A stretch of DNA of 37,863 nucleotides from Shewanella sp. TC10 (GTDB lineage Bacteria > Pseudomonadota > Gammaproteobacteria > Enterobacterales > Shewanellaceae), in NCBI RefSeq assembly GCF_009663145.1, contig NZ_VKHR01000053.1, positions 17 through 37,879 on the forward strand, written 5' to 3'. Positions 1 through 8,252 of this stretch are shown here, one piece after another. The position numbers were made by a program, and so were the translations under genes. Under the pieces are notes generated by a model. That model had not been told where the DNA came from, ran no database searches, and was given only the letters and a program-made list of their open reading frames with translations. Each line of letters opens with the position of its first letter. The stretch's first letter is position 1.

Positions 1-216
1 AACTCCCTGCTAATCTTGCTTATAAGCAATCAACAAACTTGAGTGATCACTCTCACTCCAGCCTAATCACTAACTACCCTCCCTACTTTCTACTATCTAC
101 TTCTACAATCCGCCCTATCTTCTAGCCTGCAATCGTTTATGAAACTTGATATAAAACAAGTGCATTATTGATTTCAAATAGCTACCTTTATAGATATAAG
201 GATAGCGATGATTTAA
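1..216. other. Non-coding left edge, no gene seen
   Basis: No open reading frame with a plausible start or homology was seen here, and there is no recognisable RNA gene. The sequence is AT-rich and directly abuts the left terminus of the MITE copy that begins at 217. The four bases before that terminus are TTAA, which matches the YTAR-like target seen at the other copies. Confidence 0.6.
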
Positions 217-357
217 GGCCTGTTGATCTTTCGAGGTTGTTTTTGCAGCGAATTGTTGGTCATTTGTACAAGGCAGAGACTTTGTGGTGTAGTTATTCTA
301 CATAAAAAGTCGATAACGCAGTAAAAATGACCAACAAACGCTGCCCGAAGGGTTCGC
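217..357 (+). mobile_element. Truncated MITE family A, copy 1
   Basis: The stretch starts with GGCCTGTTGATCTTT and matches the left half of the complete copy at 21301-21575 almost base for base. It includes the long internal hairpin whose arms contain GCAGCGA and CGCTGC, and the central motif GTAGTTATTCTAC. Similarity stops after GGGTTCG, so the second hairpin and right terminus are missing. No transposase is encoded. The terminal sequence and YTAR-like flank suggest mobilisation by an IS5-type transposase, which is an inference. It ends about 30 bp upstream of the DUF4287 gene and could influence its transcription. Confidence 0.85.
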
Positions 358-388
358 GAATAAATGGAACAGGAAATGGGAGAGGCAA

Positions 389-931
389 ATGGATAAAGCA
401 CTGCAAACCATGATTGATAACATGCCGGAAAAAACCGGAAAATCATTACCAGAGTGGCTTGAGATACTTACGCAGCAGAATATTGAAAAGCATGGAATGG
501 CAGTTAAATATTTAAAAACCGAGCATGGGGTAACCCATGGCTTTGCCAATACGATTGTGACCTTATCAAAACAAAAAGATGAGTCTGCTGATGAGTTAGT
601 GACCCAACAATATCAAGGCAAAGAAGCACTGACGCCAATCTACGATTTGCTGATTTCTATTGTAAGCGGCTTTGGCCAAGACGTAGTGATAACCCCTAAA
701 AAAGCGACAGTGAGCATCATTAGGAAAAAACAATTTGCCCTGATAAAACCAGCCACCAAAACCCGTATCGACCTTGGGTTAAAAATTAAAGATACCGAGC
801 CTCAAGGTTGTCTTGAAGACTCAGGGCCTTTTGGCGCAATGTGTAGCCATCGCATACAACTCAAAGATATTAGCGATGTGAATGATGAAGTAAAACAATG
901 GCTGCAACTTGCTTATCAGCAATCGGTTTAA
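389..931 (+). CDS. DUF4287 / DUF5655 domain protein
   Basis: This 180-residue cytoplasmic protein has an N-terminal DUF4287-type domain (about residues 1-62), recognised by the helical pattern around TGKSLPEWLEIL and KYLKTEHGVTHGFANTIV. A DUF5655-like domain follows (about 75-178), with the segment FALIKPATKTRIDLGLK and a C-terminal stretch ending in a helix after SHRIQLKDISDV. Both families are of unknown biochemical role; the DUF5655 fold is often described as a putative transport- or nucleic-acid-linked domain, which is weak evidence. The start is supported by a GAGAGG ribosome site a few bases upstream of the ATG. The gene stands alone, just after a truncated MITE. The domain names are from memory of the families and no function is claimed. 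Confidence 0.8.
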   Translation: MDKALQTMIDNMPEKTGKSLPEWLEILTQQNIEKHGMAVKYLKTEHGVTHGFANTIVTLSKQKDESADELVTQQYQGKEALTPIYDLLISIVSGFGQDVVITPKKATVSIIRKKQFALIKPATKTRIDLGLKIKDTEPQGCLEDSGPFGAMCSHRIQLKDISDVNDEVKQWLQLAYQQSV

Positions 932-998
932 TGCTCATTATTTAAGTAACAGTTTGAACGCATAAGGTGAGAAAGCTAATTAAGCGATATATTTTAAG

Positions 999-1053
999 TA
1001 GGTTATCTGGGTAACCTAAGAGTGAATCATGTCCTTTGCTTTGAAGGGCATGT
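999..1053. terminator. Paired hairpins, possible weak terminator
   Basis: Two hairpins lie between convergent genes. The first is TAGGTTA, loop TCTGGG, TAACCTA (999-1018). The second is CATGTCCTT, loop TGCTTTG, AAGGGCATG (1028-1053), with one G-T pair, followed by a short T run. They may end transcription of the DUF4287 gene and of the barrel gene on the other strand. The poor T tract keeps confidence low. Confidence 0.4.
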
Positions 1054-1087
1054 TTAATCGTTAGCTGAAGCCTATCAATCATAAAAT

Positions 1088-1837
1088 TTAGAAATTAAAT
1101 GCTAACCCAAGTTCAAACATATTTTCACTATCTGCAAAATAACTGTAACTAAAATATGGCGCTAATTTCCAGATTTTACTCGTGACAGATAGTTTATGGT
1201 AATTCATACTCCCTTTCCCATATAAGTAATGATGCTTATGGTTAACATCATATTCAGGTAAGGTAATATCAGTATTTAGGCTGGCACTTTTAGTCTCATA
1301 GATTTGGTTAAAACTATAACTGATACCTAAATACTCATGGGCTTTCCATAACATCCCAAGTCGGATATCCACTGAATCTGCTGGTGTATAAACACTACTA
1401 ACTCTGTCCGTCTCAATAGATAAATCGTTGGTATTCCAGTTGTAATTAGCATCAACAAATACTACAAAATCTTCTTGTAAGGGCATCGCCCAAAACGTCC
1501 CAACGGAAAAACCATAATCACTCGCTTTTGCAGACAATTCAATCGCAAAAGATTGAGTATAAAAACTTTTTCCTACACCAACTTCCCAGTAACGCTCATT
1601 GTTATATTCACCAAACACTCTCCAAGTTTCACTAATATCGACACTAGCATTCGCAGTATAAATAGCTTCACCATCGTGCATAGCGACATCAAAGCCGACA
1701 GATTTATACAAGGGGTCAGATTGTTGATTTATCTCCATTTCAGGAAACATCACCGCAATATCATTGCTAATCGAGGCGCCATGAGCTGCACTTGTTATAC
1801 ATAACAACGCAATAGATAAAGTTGAAATAGATTTCAT
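1088..1837 (-). CDS. Outer-membrane beta-barrel protein, hypothetical
   Basis: The 249-residue product starts with a clear Sec signal peptide (MKSISTLSIALLCITSAAHG, cleavage near AHG-AS). The ATG at 1837 is preferred to the upstream TTG at 1855 because the latter would overlap the GGAAG ribosome site and bury the signal peptide. The mature part has many short alternating hydrophobic strands rich in Tyr, Trp and Phe (for example YWEVGVGKSFY and HKLSVTSKIWKLAPYFSYSY) and ends in ...FELGLAFNF. The terminal Phe is typical of BAM-inserted barrels. I infer an 8-12 strand outer-membrane barrel. The family was not recognised and the substrate is unknown. It lies downstream of, and codirectional with, a LysR gene, but with a gap of about 180 bp. 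Confidence 0.7.
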   Translation of the reverse strand: MKSISTLSIALLCITSAAHGASISNDIAVMFPEMEINQQSDPLYKSVGFDVAMHDGEAIYTANASVDISETWRVFGEYNNERYWEVGVGKSFYTQSFAIELSAKASDYGFSVGTFWAMPLQEDFVVFVDANYNWNTNDLSIETDRVSSVYTPADSVDIRLGMLWKAHEYLGISYSFNQIYETKSASLNTDITLPEYDVNHKHHYLYGKGSMNYHKLSVTSKIWKLAPYFSYSYFADSENMFELGLAFNF

Positions 1838-2019
1838 AAGCTTGAAGACTTCCAATTCAGAGATACCATTGTGCTCTCTTTAATACACTGAGAGTCACGT
1901 AATGAATGCAAGTCTATCAAGCTTAGAAATATTGATAATTAGAGCTAAGATAGGTTGACCCATTCACACTGTAAATGGGTAAAGCGGATGCTTGAGGTAG
2001 TTTATTTACATTAGGTCAA

Positions 2020-2922
2020 TTATAAAATCGACGTAATAGTATCCCGTAACCATTTATTGGCTTTATTTTGGGTCAGTTTATTTTTCCAAAACATACACAC
2101 TTCTAAGGGGGGAGCTGTAAATGGTATAGGAAATATTTGTAATCCAAATACCGTTTTGTATTCATCTGCATAGCTTTTTGGAATGAGGCCAATAGCTTCA
2201 CATTTTGAAATTGATGCCATCACGCCTAAAAATGAAGATTGCTCTCCATGCAGTTCACGTTTACTCATAATCGGTATGTTTAAGGCTTGAGCCATTGGTA
2301 AATTATTCGATCGTCCACTGAATAATATATGTTTTTCTGCTAAAAATTGCTCAACAGTGAGCTCATCTTGTAACCGTGGATGATTTAATGCGGCTACACA
2401 AACCACCTCTTCATCAATAAGCTTTTTACGGGCAAACATTTTTAATTCAGAAAAATCCAAGTGCAACACTAAATCCACTTGCTCAAACATTAATGAAGAT
2501 TCAATTTCAGCTTCATTATGAGGTGTTTCTTTAAAAATAATTTCAATGCCAGTATTAGCGAGGAGCTTATCTAGTGCTCCTTGCAATCTTCTAATAACGA
2601 CGTCGTTGGCTAATACCGTAAACCGACGTTGAGCTTTCCGGTAATCAAACTCTTCTAAGCCCATCAATACTTGTTCAATGTCTTCTAAAGGTTGGTGCAA
2701 CTGTTGATATAACTCTTTGGCAAAAACTGTTGGCTGTATCCCTCTGCCTACACGCACAAATAACTCTTCACCAACTATAGCTTTTAAACGACCTATTGCA
2801 TTACTGACTGACGACGGTGTTAATTCCAGCTCCTCTGCCGCCAGAGTAAATGAACCGCGATGACAAACGACGTTAAACACTCGTAATAGATTCATATCAA
2901 ACTGTTTTGCATTAGCCATCAT
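2020..2922 (-). CDS. LysR-family transcriptional regulator
   Basis: The product is about 300 residues, the normal size for LysR regulators. The N-terminal winged helix-turn-helix is clear: FDMNLLRVFNVVCHRGSFTL, then AAEELELTPSSVSNAIGRLK, then FVRVGRGIQPT. The remaining 200 residues match the periplasmic-binding-like effector domain and show a hydrophobic C-terminal half. GTG, ATG and ATG codons occur in a row at the start; the middle one is used here. It is divergent from the repeat-containing lipoprotein gene at 3132, about 200 bp away, the usual arrangement for LysR regulators and their targets. It could equally control the barrel gene downstream. The effector cannot be deduced. Confidence 0.92.
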   Translation of the reverse strand: MMANAKQFDMNLLRVFNVVCHRGSFTLAAEELELTPSSVSNAIGRLKAIVGEELFVRVGRGIQPTVFAKELYQQLHQPLEDIEQVLMGLEEFDYRKAQRRFTVLANDVVIRRLQGALDKLLANTGIEIIFKETPHNEAEIESSLMFEQVDLVLHLDFSELKMFARKKLIDEEVVCVAALNHPRLQDELTVEQFLAEKHILFSGRSNNLPMAQALNIPIMSKRELHGEQSSFLGVMASISKCEAIGLIPKSYADEYKTVFGLQIFPIPFTAPPLEVCMFWKNKLTQNKANKWLRDTITSIL

Positions 2923-3131
2923 CACTCACTTATTCACAATGTAAATATATCAACTAAAGCTAGCCCTAATTATCAATGAGTTCAAGTTGTTTAATATGTA
3001 CTCAACTTCACGAAGCAACGGGCTTCTGAAACTTTAAACCATATTGTAATTCATCATGCTGTGCTCTTAATGCGAAACCGCAAATGGAGTTGAGGTCAGC
3101 AAATGAATCTCTTAACAAATTGAGGAAGACT

Positions 3132-3950
3132 ATGTCTATTAACAAACTTGCTGTTTCAACTCTTGTGTTATCAAGCCTTTTCATTAGCGGCTGTTCATCA
3201 ACAAGCTCTACAGAATCTGCTACGCCAACGCCAGAGACACCAAATTACACGTTAAGCGATCAAGCTAAAGATGCTTATGCAGCAAGAGTTGACGGTGGTT
3301 GGGGACTAGACAATGGTCTTGATAACCCAATTGAGAAAGAAACACCGCCTAACCAGCCTAAATACACGATTGCAGATCAACTAAAAGACGCCTATGCAGC
3401 ACGAGTTGATTCTGATTGGGGGCTAAGTGGAACACCAGTAAACCCGATTGAGGATGAAAAAGAGCTACCTATTTATATTGAACCAACTAACCCAATTGAA
3501 ATACCTGATTATGGTGACACACCTGAGTTTGGCTTATATAAAGTGGTTTATGATGCTGATAGTGGTCAATTGAAAATTTATGATCGAAGTAATCAAGATG
3601 CGACAGTTGCCATTATAACTGTTGAACAGGGGAATGATGACAACCCAACGGTTGTAATTAGGCATGGTGCCATGGAAGACGATAATACTTATGCCATTAT
3701 CAAAACTGAAGACGGTATTGCTATCGATTGGGATAGCCCATATACCAAAATCGACAACGGTTTTGATGGACCATTAGCGACAGACACTGTGGTGGCATTA
3801 TTAAATGGCCCTGCATTAACAGAGCAGCAAGTGGCTAATGTTAAAGCTCGTTTTAATAACCCTACTAACAAAGCTCAGTTAAACAAACAGAACATTAACC
3901 AACTGAAAAAAATAAAGTCACAGCTTAATATGCCAAGCCAAATGCGCTAA
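3132..3950 (+). CDS. Lipoprotein with two 30-residue repeats
   Basis: The 272-residue product has a lipoprotein signal peptide with lipobox FISGC (Cys21), so it should be acylated and anchored in a membrane. The ATG at 3132 is preferred to one at 3084 because GAGGAAG sits just upstream and the signal peptide then begins at once. After a Ser/Thr/Pro linker come two near-identical 30-residue repeats (about 39-68 and 78-107). Each contains DQxKDAYAARVD, then WGL, then NPIE. The C-terminal 150 residues look like a small beta-rich domain (YKVVYDADSGQLKIYDRSNQ). No family was recognised. The gene is divergent from a LysR regulator and is followed by a good terminator, so it is probably monocistronic. 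Confidence 0.75.
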   Translation: MSINKLAVSTLVLSSLFISGCSSTSSTESATPTPETPNYTLSDQAKDAYAARVDGGWGLDNGLDNPIEKETPPNQPKYTIADQLKDAYAARVDSDWGLSGTPVNPIEDEKELPIYIEPTNPIEIPDYGDTPEFGLYKVVYDADSGQLKIYDRSNQDATVAIITVEQGNDDNPTVVIRHGAMEDDNTYAIIKTEDGIAIDWDSPYTKIDNGFDGPLATDTVVALLNGPALTEQQVANVKARFNNPTNKAQLNKQNINQLKKIKSQLNMPSQMR

Positions 3951-3969
3951 TCATAGATTTAAGCTGTAG

Positions 3970-4006
3970 AGAAAGGGGGAGCAGACAAAGCTGTTCGCCC
4001 TTTTTC
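3970..4006 (+). terminator. Rho-independent terminator
   Basis: The sequence GAAAGGGGGAGCAG, a short loop, and CTGTTCGCCCTTTTTC form a long G/C stem followed by a T run. It lies 20 bp after the lipoprotein stop codon. The purine-rich left arm could also terminate the convergent acetyltransferase transcript poorly. Confidence 0.7.
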
Positions 4007-4040
4007 TAGTTAAATAACCATGAATTAGGTTATCAACCTC

Positions 4041-4526
4041 TTAATAAGATAACTTCATTTCAAGCAAAGGATTTTGCGGGTTTTGACTAAAGTGTTCATT
4101 CTCTTCTACTGCGCCGCAATGCTCAAAACCTAGTTTTTCTAAGATACGAATAGAACCTTTATTTTGGCTGGCAACCTCTGCAATAATCGGCCTTTTAGAA
4201 TGGCTTTTAACAAATATGCTTACTGCTTGACTGGCTATGCCCTTGCCCCAAAAATTACGTCCGAGCCAATAACCTAAAAACCAATCAGGATGGGGGCTAG
4301 CCGCATTCATCGACCATAACAGTACACTGCCCACCAGCACGTCATCTGCGATGATTCCCTGGGCAAAAACATCCTCTCGGCCTAATACATTAGTGCGCCA
4401 ATGTTCAAAAAAACTGTCTCGATCTCTTGCTGGAAAGTCCGCCATTTGATTAGCGACCGGATCATCTTGAAATTGAAAAAGTGCCTCTAAATCTGCTTCG
4501 GTTACATCTCTAAGTTGGATTAACAT
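4041..4526 (-). CDS. GNAT-family N-acetyltransferase
   Basis: This 161-residue protein has the RimJ/RimL-like GNAT layout: an N-terminal beta strand (LIQLRDVTEADLEALFQF), a central core with GYWLGRNFWGKGIASQAVSI that carries the acetyl-CoA pyrophosphate loop (R/Q-x-x-G-x-G/A type, here RNFWGKGIA), and a C-terminal SQNKGSIRILEKLGFEHCG motif typical of the family. It should transfer an acetyl group from acetyl-CoA to an amine; the acceptor (protein N-terminus, antibiotic or metabolite) cannot be told. A ribosome site AAGGATAA precedes the ATG. It is divergent from rluF, and the intergenic region of about 200 bp holds both promoters. Confidence 0.9.
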   Translation of the reverse strand: MLIQLRDVTEADLEALFQFQDDPVANQMADFPARDRDSFFEHWRTNVLGREDVFAQGIIADDVLVGSVLLWSMNAASPHPDWFLGYWLGRNFWGKGIASQAVSIFVKSHSKRPIIAEVASQNKGSIRILEKLGFEHCGAVEENEHFSQNPQNPLLEMKLSY

Positions 4527-4730
4527 GAATTATCCTTATTCATTTCAGCAAAGCCCATTTCATCCCCCTACTTAAGAAAGTTCAGTAAAAATGATAAACT
4601 ACTCTGCTTTTTTAGACTGCTGTTTTACAATACACGCGATAGCCTAATGCTAAATAAGATTGAATTGAAAGCAAGCCTGTTTTCAATCTGCTCTTGGCTA
4701 CTTTTTTAAATTTCTCATAGGACAACCCAA

Positions 4731-5681
4731 GTGACCGACTCATCAATGCGCCTTAATAAATACATCAGTGAAAGTGGCATATGTTCACGCCGTGATGCCG
4801 ACCGTTTTATTGAGCAAGGCAATGTGTTTATCAATGGTAAACGTGCGCAAGTCGGCGATCAGGTGTCCTTTGGCGATAAAGTAAAAGTAAACGGCCAAGA
4901 TATTGAACCAAGAGATGCTGAAGACTTAGTGTTTATCGCATTGAATAAACCTGTCGGTATTGTCAGTACTACCGAAGGCACTGAGCGCGACAACATTGTT
5001 GATTTCGTTAATCACTCAACCCGTATCTTCCCTATTGGCCGCTTAGATAAAGACTCCCAAGGCTTGATCTTTTTGACCAATAACGGTGACTTAGTTAATA
5101 AAATCCTCCGTGCAGGTAACAACCACGACAAAGAATATATTGTCACGGTGAATAAACCGATTACTGATGACTTCATTAAAGGCATGGGCGCTGGCGTACC
5201 TATTCTTGGCGTAGTAACTAAAAAATGTAAGGTTGAACAAGTCTCACCTTATGCATTTAAAATTGTGCTTGTACAAGGTCTTAACCGTCAAATTCGCCGC
5301 ATGTGTGAATACTTCAATTTTGAAGTCACTAAGCTTGAACGTCAGCAAATCATGAATGTCAGCCTAAAAGGGCTACCGATTGGCGAATGGCGTGACTTAG
5401 ACAAACAAGAATTAGATGTGTTATTTGAGATGATCAAAGACTCATCATCTGAAGACAAAAAAGCAGCACCAAAGAAAAAGCCTAAACCTAAGCCAAAAAC
5501 AGCTTCAGAGCGTGGAAAGATTGAAGGGCCAGAGCACTTTATGCAGCATAACCGCAGCACCAAACATAAAGGCCAAGCAAAAGGTGGCAACAAAGGCCAA
5601 ACCAAAGGTCAAGCTAAGGGAGCAGGTAAAGGCGGCAAAGGTAAACCTAGTGGTGGTCGTAAGCCAAATCGCGCGCGTTAA
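4731..5681 (+). CDS. rluF: 23S rRNA pseudouridine synthase RluF
   Basis: The 316-residue protein belongs to the RsuA/RluB/E/F group. It has an N-terminal S4 RNA-binding domain (about 7-55, MRLNKYISESGICSRRDADR) and a catalytic domain with PIGRLDKDSQGLIFLTNNGD, where Asp106 is the expected nucleophile, plus the family motif LVQGLNRQIRRMCEYF. RluF modifies U2604 in 23S rRNA in E. coli. The start is GTG; no better ATG lies upstream, and the next Met would cut close to the S4 domain. The C-terminal tail (about 240-316) is long, very basic and low-complexity (PKKKPKPKPK and many KGGNKGQTKGQAKG-like repeats). This is likely a disordered RNA-binding extension. Confidence 0.9.
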   Translation: MTDSSMRLNKYISESGICSRRDADRFIEQGNVFINGKRAQVGDQVSFGDKVKVNGQDIEPRDAEDLVFIALNKPVGIVSTTEGTERDNIVDFVNHSTRIFPIGRLDKDSQGLIFLTNNGDLVNKILRAGNNHDKEYIVTVNKPITDDFIKGMGAGVPILGVVTKKCKVEQVSPYAFKIVLVQGLNRQIRRMCEYFNFEVTKLERQQIMNVSLKGLPIGEWRDLDKQELDVLFEMIKDSSSEDKKAAPKKKPKPKPKTASERGKIEGPEHFMQHNRSTKHKGQAKGGNKGQTKGQAKGAGKGGKGKPSGGRKPNRAR

Positions 5682-5706
5682 TAACGAGTTACAGCTGATA
5701 TAAATA

Positions 5707-5741
5707 GGGCGCCAGTAGCAATACTGGCGCCCTACTTTTTT
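5707..5741 (+). terminator. Strong bidirectional terminator after rluF
   Basis: A perfect 9-bp G/C stem (GGGCGCCAG and CTGGCGCCC) with loop TAGCAATA is followed by TACTTTTTT. It sits 25 bp after the rluF stop and just after the end of the convergent esterase gene, so it may serve both. Confidence 0.9.
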
Positions 5742-5757
5742 AGATTTGATAACAAAG

Positions 5758-6783
5758 TTATTTGCCTAATAAAAACGTCATCGGAATATTCAAACGTTCA
5801 GCCCAATCACTTTCATTATGGGCTTTACCTTTAAAGAAGTGGGTTTGCCAAAGGGCTTTATCATAGCCTGAGGTCTCAAACAGTTTATCTACCTCAGCCT
5901 GCAAAGGCGGATACATGGCATCTAAAGTTTGATCGCCATAATCAAAATACAATTTCACTTGGGGATTAGTGGCAATCTGTTTAGCCAAATACTGGTTAAA
6001 CACCTGTGGGATCGGGTTATCTTCAGCAGCGAAAGAGCCAGGCCAATGGGTCGATAAGCACGCAGCACCGCCAAAGACTAGTGGATATTCTAACGCTGTA
6101 TACCAAGAGATTAATCCGCCCATACTTGAGCCCATAATGAAGGTATTTTGCTTATCCGTTGCCACCTTAAAATGTTCATCAATATAGGGCTTTAACTCAG
6201 TAACAATAAACTCAGCATACTTATCAGAATACACAGCTTGCGCTAATAGCTTTTCAGTTGCATTGCGCTGGGTTTGATACAAACTGGTTTGCGTGTCAGC
6301 AGTTAAGGATTCAAAAGGTTTTTGCGGAAAATATTCGCTATGACGAGACTGCTCAGCATTATGAACCCCCACAACAATAAACGGCTTAATATCTTTACTC
6401 TTATTAAGACTTGCTGCGGTTTCATCGACTTCCCAAGCAGTCCCATTCCATGATTGATTCGCATCATATAACACCTTGCCATCATGCATATACACCACGG
6501 CATAAGGCGCTTTAGCGGGGTAATCCTCTGGCAGCCACACATCAATAGGACGTGGTTTTATCAGCGTAAATTCGATAGCGGTTTCATCAAGGCGTTGTAA
6601 TTTCCCTTGGCTGACAACAGGTAATGACTCTTGTGAAGATTCAGGTGCTGCGCCGGTATTAGAGTCGATATTGACTGCCGCTGCACGGTACGACAAAAAC
6701 GATAACACTACCGTCAGTAACAAAGGCTTCGTCAGCTTAATAAAAGACGCAGAAGCATTATTCTTGTTTAGCTTAAAAGCCAT
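5758..6783 (-). CDS. Secreted esterase-D-like alpha/beta hydrolase
   Basis: The 341-residue product begins with a basic stretch and a hydrophobic segment (LTKPLLLTVVLSFLSYRAAA), so it is probably exported. ATG at 6783 is chosen because AAGGGA lies 8 bases upstream; an in-frame upstream start at 6822 would hide it. The hydrolase core shows PYAVVYMHDGK and IVVGVHNAEQSRHSEYFP, then the nucleophile elbow GSSMGG (Ser220) and a late LYFDYGDQ and FFKGKAHNESDW, which give the expected acid and His. This matches the putative esterase family (Esterase D / Fes-like; PF00756). Some members hydrolyse siderophore esters and others acyl esters. The substrate is unknown. The gene is monocistronic between a convergent rluF and the nimT-like gene. 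Confidence 0.85.
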   Translation of the reverse strand: MAFKLNKNNASASFIKLTKPLLLTVVLSFLSYRAAAVNIDSNTGAAPESSQESLPVVSQGKLQRLDETAIEFTLIKPRPIDVWLPEDYPAKAPYAVVYMHDGKVLYDANQSWNGTAWEVDETAASLNKSKDIKPFIVVGVHNAEQSRHSEYFPQKPFESLTADTQTSLYQTQRNATEKLLAQAVYSDKYAEFIVTELKPYIDEHFKVATDKQNTFIMGSSMGGLISWYTALEYPLVFGGAACLSTHWPGSFAAEDNPIPQVFNQYLAKQIATNPQVKLYFDYGDQTLDAMYPPLQAEVDKLFETSGYDKALWQTHFFKGKAHNESDWAERLNIPMTFLLGK

Positions 6784-6854
6784 ATTGTTTTCCCTTACAA
6801 CAAGATTGATTACCCATAACAAACATAAAAATACACTAAATTAAAAGAATAACA

Positions 6855-8132
6855 CTAGTTAAATAAGTCTTTCTTTAAGCTAGTTTGTAGAGTCGTGTTA
6901 CGCCCACAGCCTAAGCCAAACATAGCGCCAATGATACTAGCCCCTGCACAAAGCCATAATGCAGCAGCCCAATGACCTGATAGCGAAAATGCATAACCCG
7001 CCAACATAGGGCCAATAGCAGCAAGACTATAACCAAAACACTGAGACATTCCCGACAATGAAGCCGCCTGATGCTGATCATCAGTTCGTAAACTAATAAA
7101 CGACAAACCTAAGATGAAGCAGCCGCCAGAACAAAACCCCACCATCATAGTCCAATAAAGGGCAAATTGAGGCGCATATAACAGCCCTAAACTGGCTGAG
7201 GCCGCAAGCATCGCTAACGTGAATGCAAGATAACGCTGATCCTTGAGTCGTGACATTAATGGGATCAAAATAATCCCAGGCAAAGCCGCAGCCACTTGAA
7301 ACACACCGTGGATCATGCCCGCTTTTTCAGGACTATAGCCTGCATCCACCAAAATACTCGGCAGCCAGCCAACAATAATGTAAGTCAGAAAAGAGTTAAG
7401 CCCTAAAAAGAGGGTAATCTGCCAAGCCAATGGAAACTGCCAAATACGACTTTGTTGATCGCACTCTAGCACCTCAATGGTAGGTTTCGTTTTGGAGCGC
7501 AGTTGCGGCAACCACACCACCAGAGTCACAATCGTCAGTAATGAAAAAGACGCTAATGCGGCCGACCACCCCAAATCATTATATTGAGAAATAGGGAAAG
7601 ACAAGCTCGCATACCCTCCTGACACTAACCCCATAATCAAAACATAGCTGCAGGTAATTAACGCAACCTTGGTTGGAAAGTCACGTTTGACTAAACTTGG
7701 CAGTAATACATTGCCAAAAGCAATGCCCACCCCGATGATCCCTGTACCAATAAACAACCAATTGCTTTGCTCTATCATCCGTGAAGCGCAGCCAATACCA
7801 ATCAACAATATGGCAATGAATAAGCTAAATTCTAATCCGAAACGTTTAGCGATCATTGCAGCAATAGGCGATGCGATCGCAAATGCAATTAAGGGTAATG
7901 TGGTAATCATGCCAGCGAGGGTTTCTGACAACATAAATGCAGCGGTGATTTGGTCTAGCAGTGGCCCAACACCTGTAATTGGCGCCCGAAGATTCGCTGC
8001 AATAAGTAAAATTCCCAACACCAATAAACAGGTACTCGCAAGCGAACGAGTGCTAGAACAAGTGCTAAAACTAGTACTAATAGGTTTTTCAGGGGACGGC
8101 ATAATGTCACAGGTGTGCTCTACAGATGACAA
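6855..8132 (-). CDS. nimT: CynX/NimT-family MFS transporter
   Basis: This protein of about 425 residues has about 12 hydrophobic segments and the CynX/NimT signature early on (GILLIAANLRAPITGVGPLL), followed by MITTLPLIAFAIASPIAAM. The family exports or imports small compounds across the inner membrane by the major facilitator mechanism; E. coli NimT (YeaN) exports 2-nitroimidazole, and CynX is linked to cyanate. The divergent gene at 8253 resembles its regulator NimR (YeaM), so I assign this pair to NimT/NimR with moderate confidence. The start is uncertain: a TTG at 8132 has GGAG at ideal spacing, a GTG lies at 8141, and an ATG at 8102 has a weak ribosome site. Confidence 0.78.
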   Translation of the reverse strand: MSSVEHTCDIMPSPEKPISTSFSTCSSTRSLASTCLLVLGILLIAANLRAPITGVGPLLDQITAAFMLSETLAGMITTLPLIAFAIASPIAAMIAKRFGLEFSLFIAILLIGIGCASRMIEQSNWLFIGTGIIGVGIAFGNVLLPSLVKRDFPTKVALITCSYVLIMGLVSGGYASLSFPISQYNDLGWSAALASFSLLTIVTLVVWLPQLRSKTKPTIEVLECDQQSRIWQFPLAWQITLFLGLNSFLTYIIVGWLPSILVDAGYSPEKAGMIHGVFQVAAALPGIILIPLMSRLKDQRYLAFTLAMLAASASLGLLYAPQFALYWTMMVGFCSGGCFILGLSFISLRTDDQHQAASLSGMSQCFGYSLAAIGPMLAGYAFSLSGHWAAALWLCAGASIIGAMFGLGCGRNTTLQTSLKKDLFN

Positions 8133-8160
8133 ACTCAACACTCCAAAAGAGAAACAATTT

Positions 8161-8226
8161 TCCCGTATTATAATCAGGGATAATAAAATTTAATTTAGCA
8201 ATAAAGACAAAAAACAACTAAATTAA
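8161..8226. promoter_or_regulatory. Shared nimT/nimR promoter region with inverted repeats
   Basis: In the divergent intergenic region two inverted repeats stand out. One is TCCC-N12-GGGA (8161-8180), which straddles a TATAAT-like box at 8169. The other is TTAATTTAG (8190-8198) and CTAAATTAA (8218-8226), 28 bp apart. Spaced inverted repeats between an AraC-type regulator and its divergent target are candidate operators. The sequences are seen; the role is inferred. Confidence 0.45.
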
Positions 8227-8252
8227 GACAACCATATTTAAATAGAGTCAAT

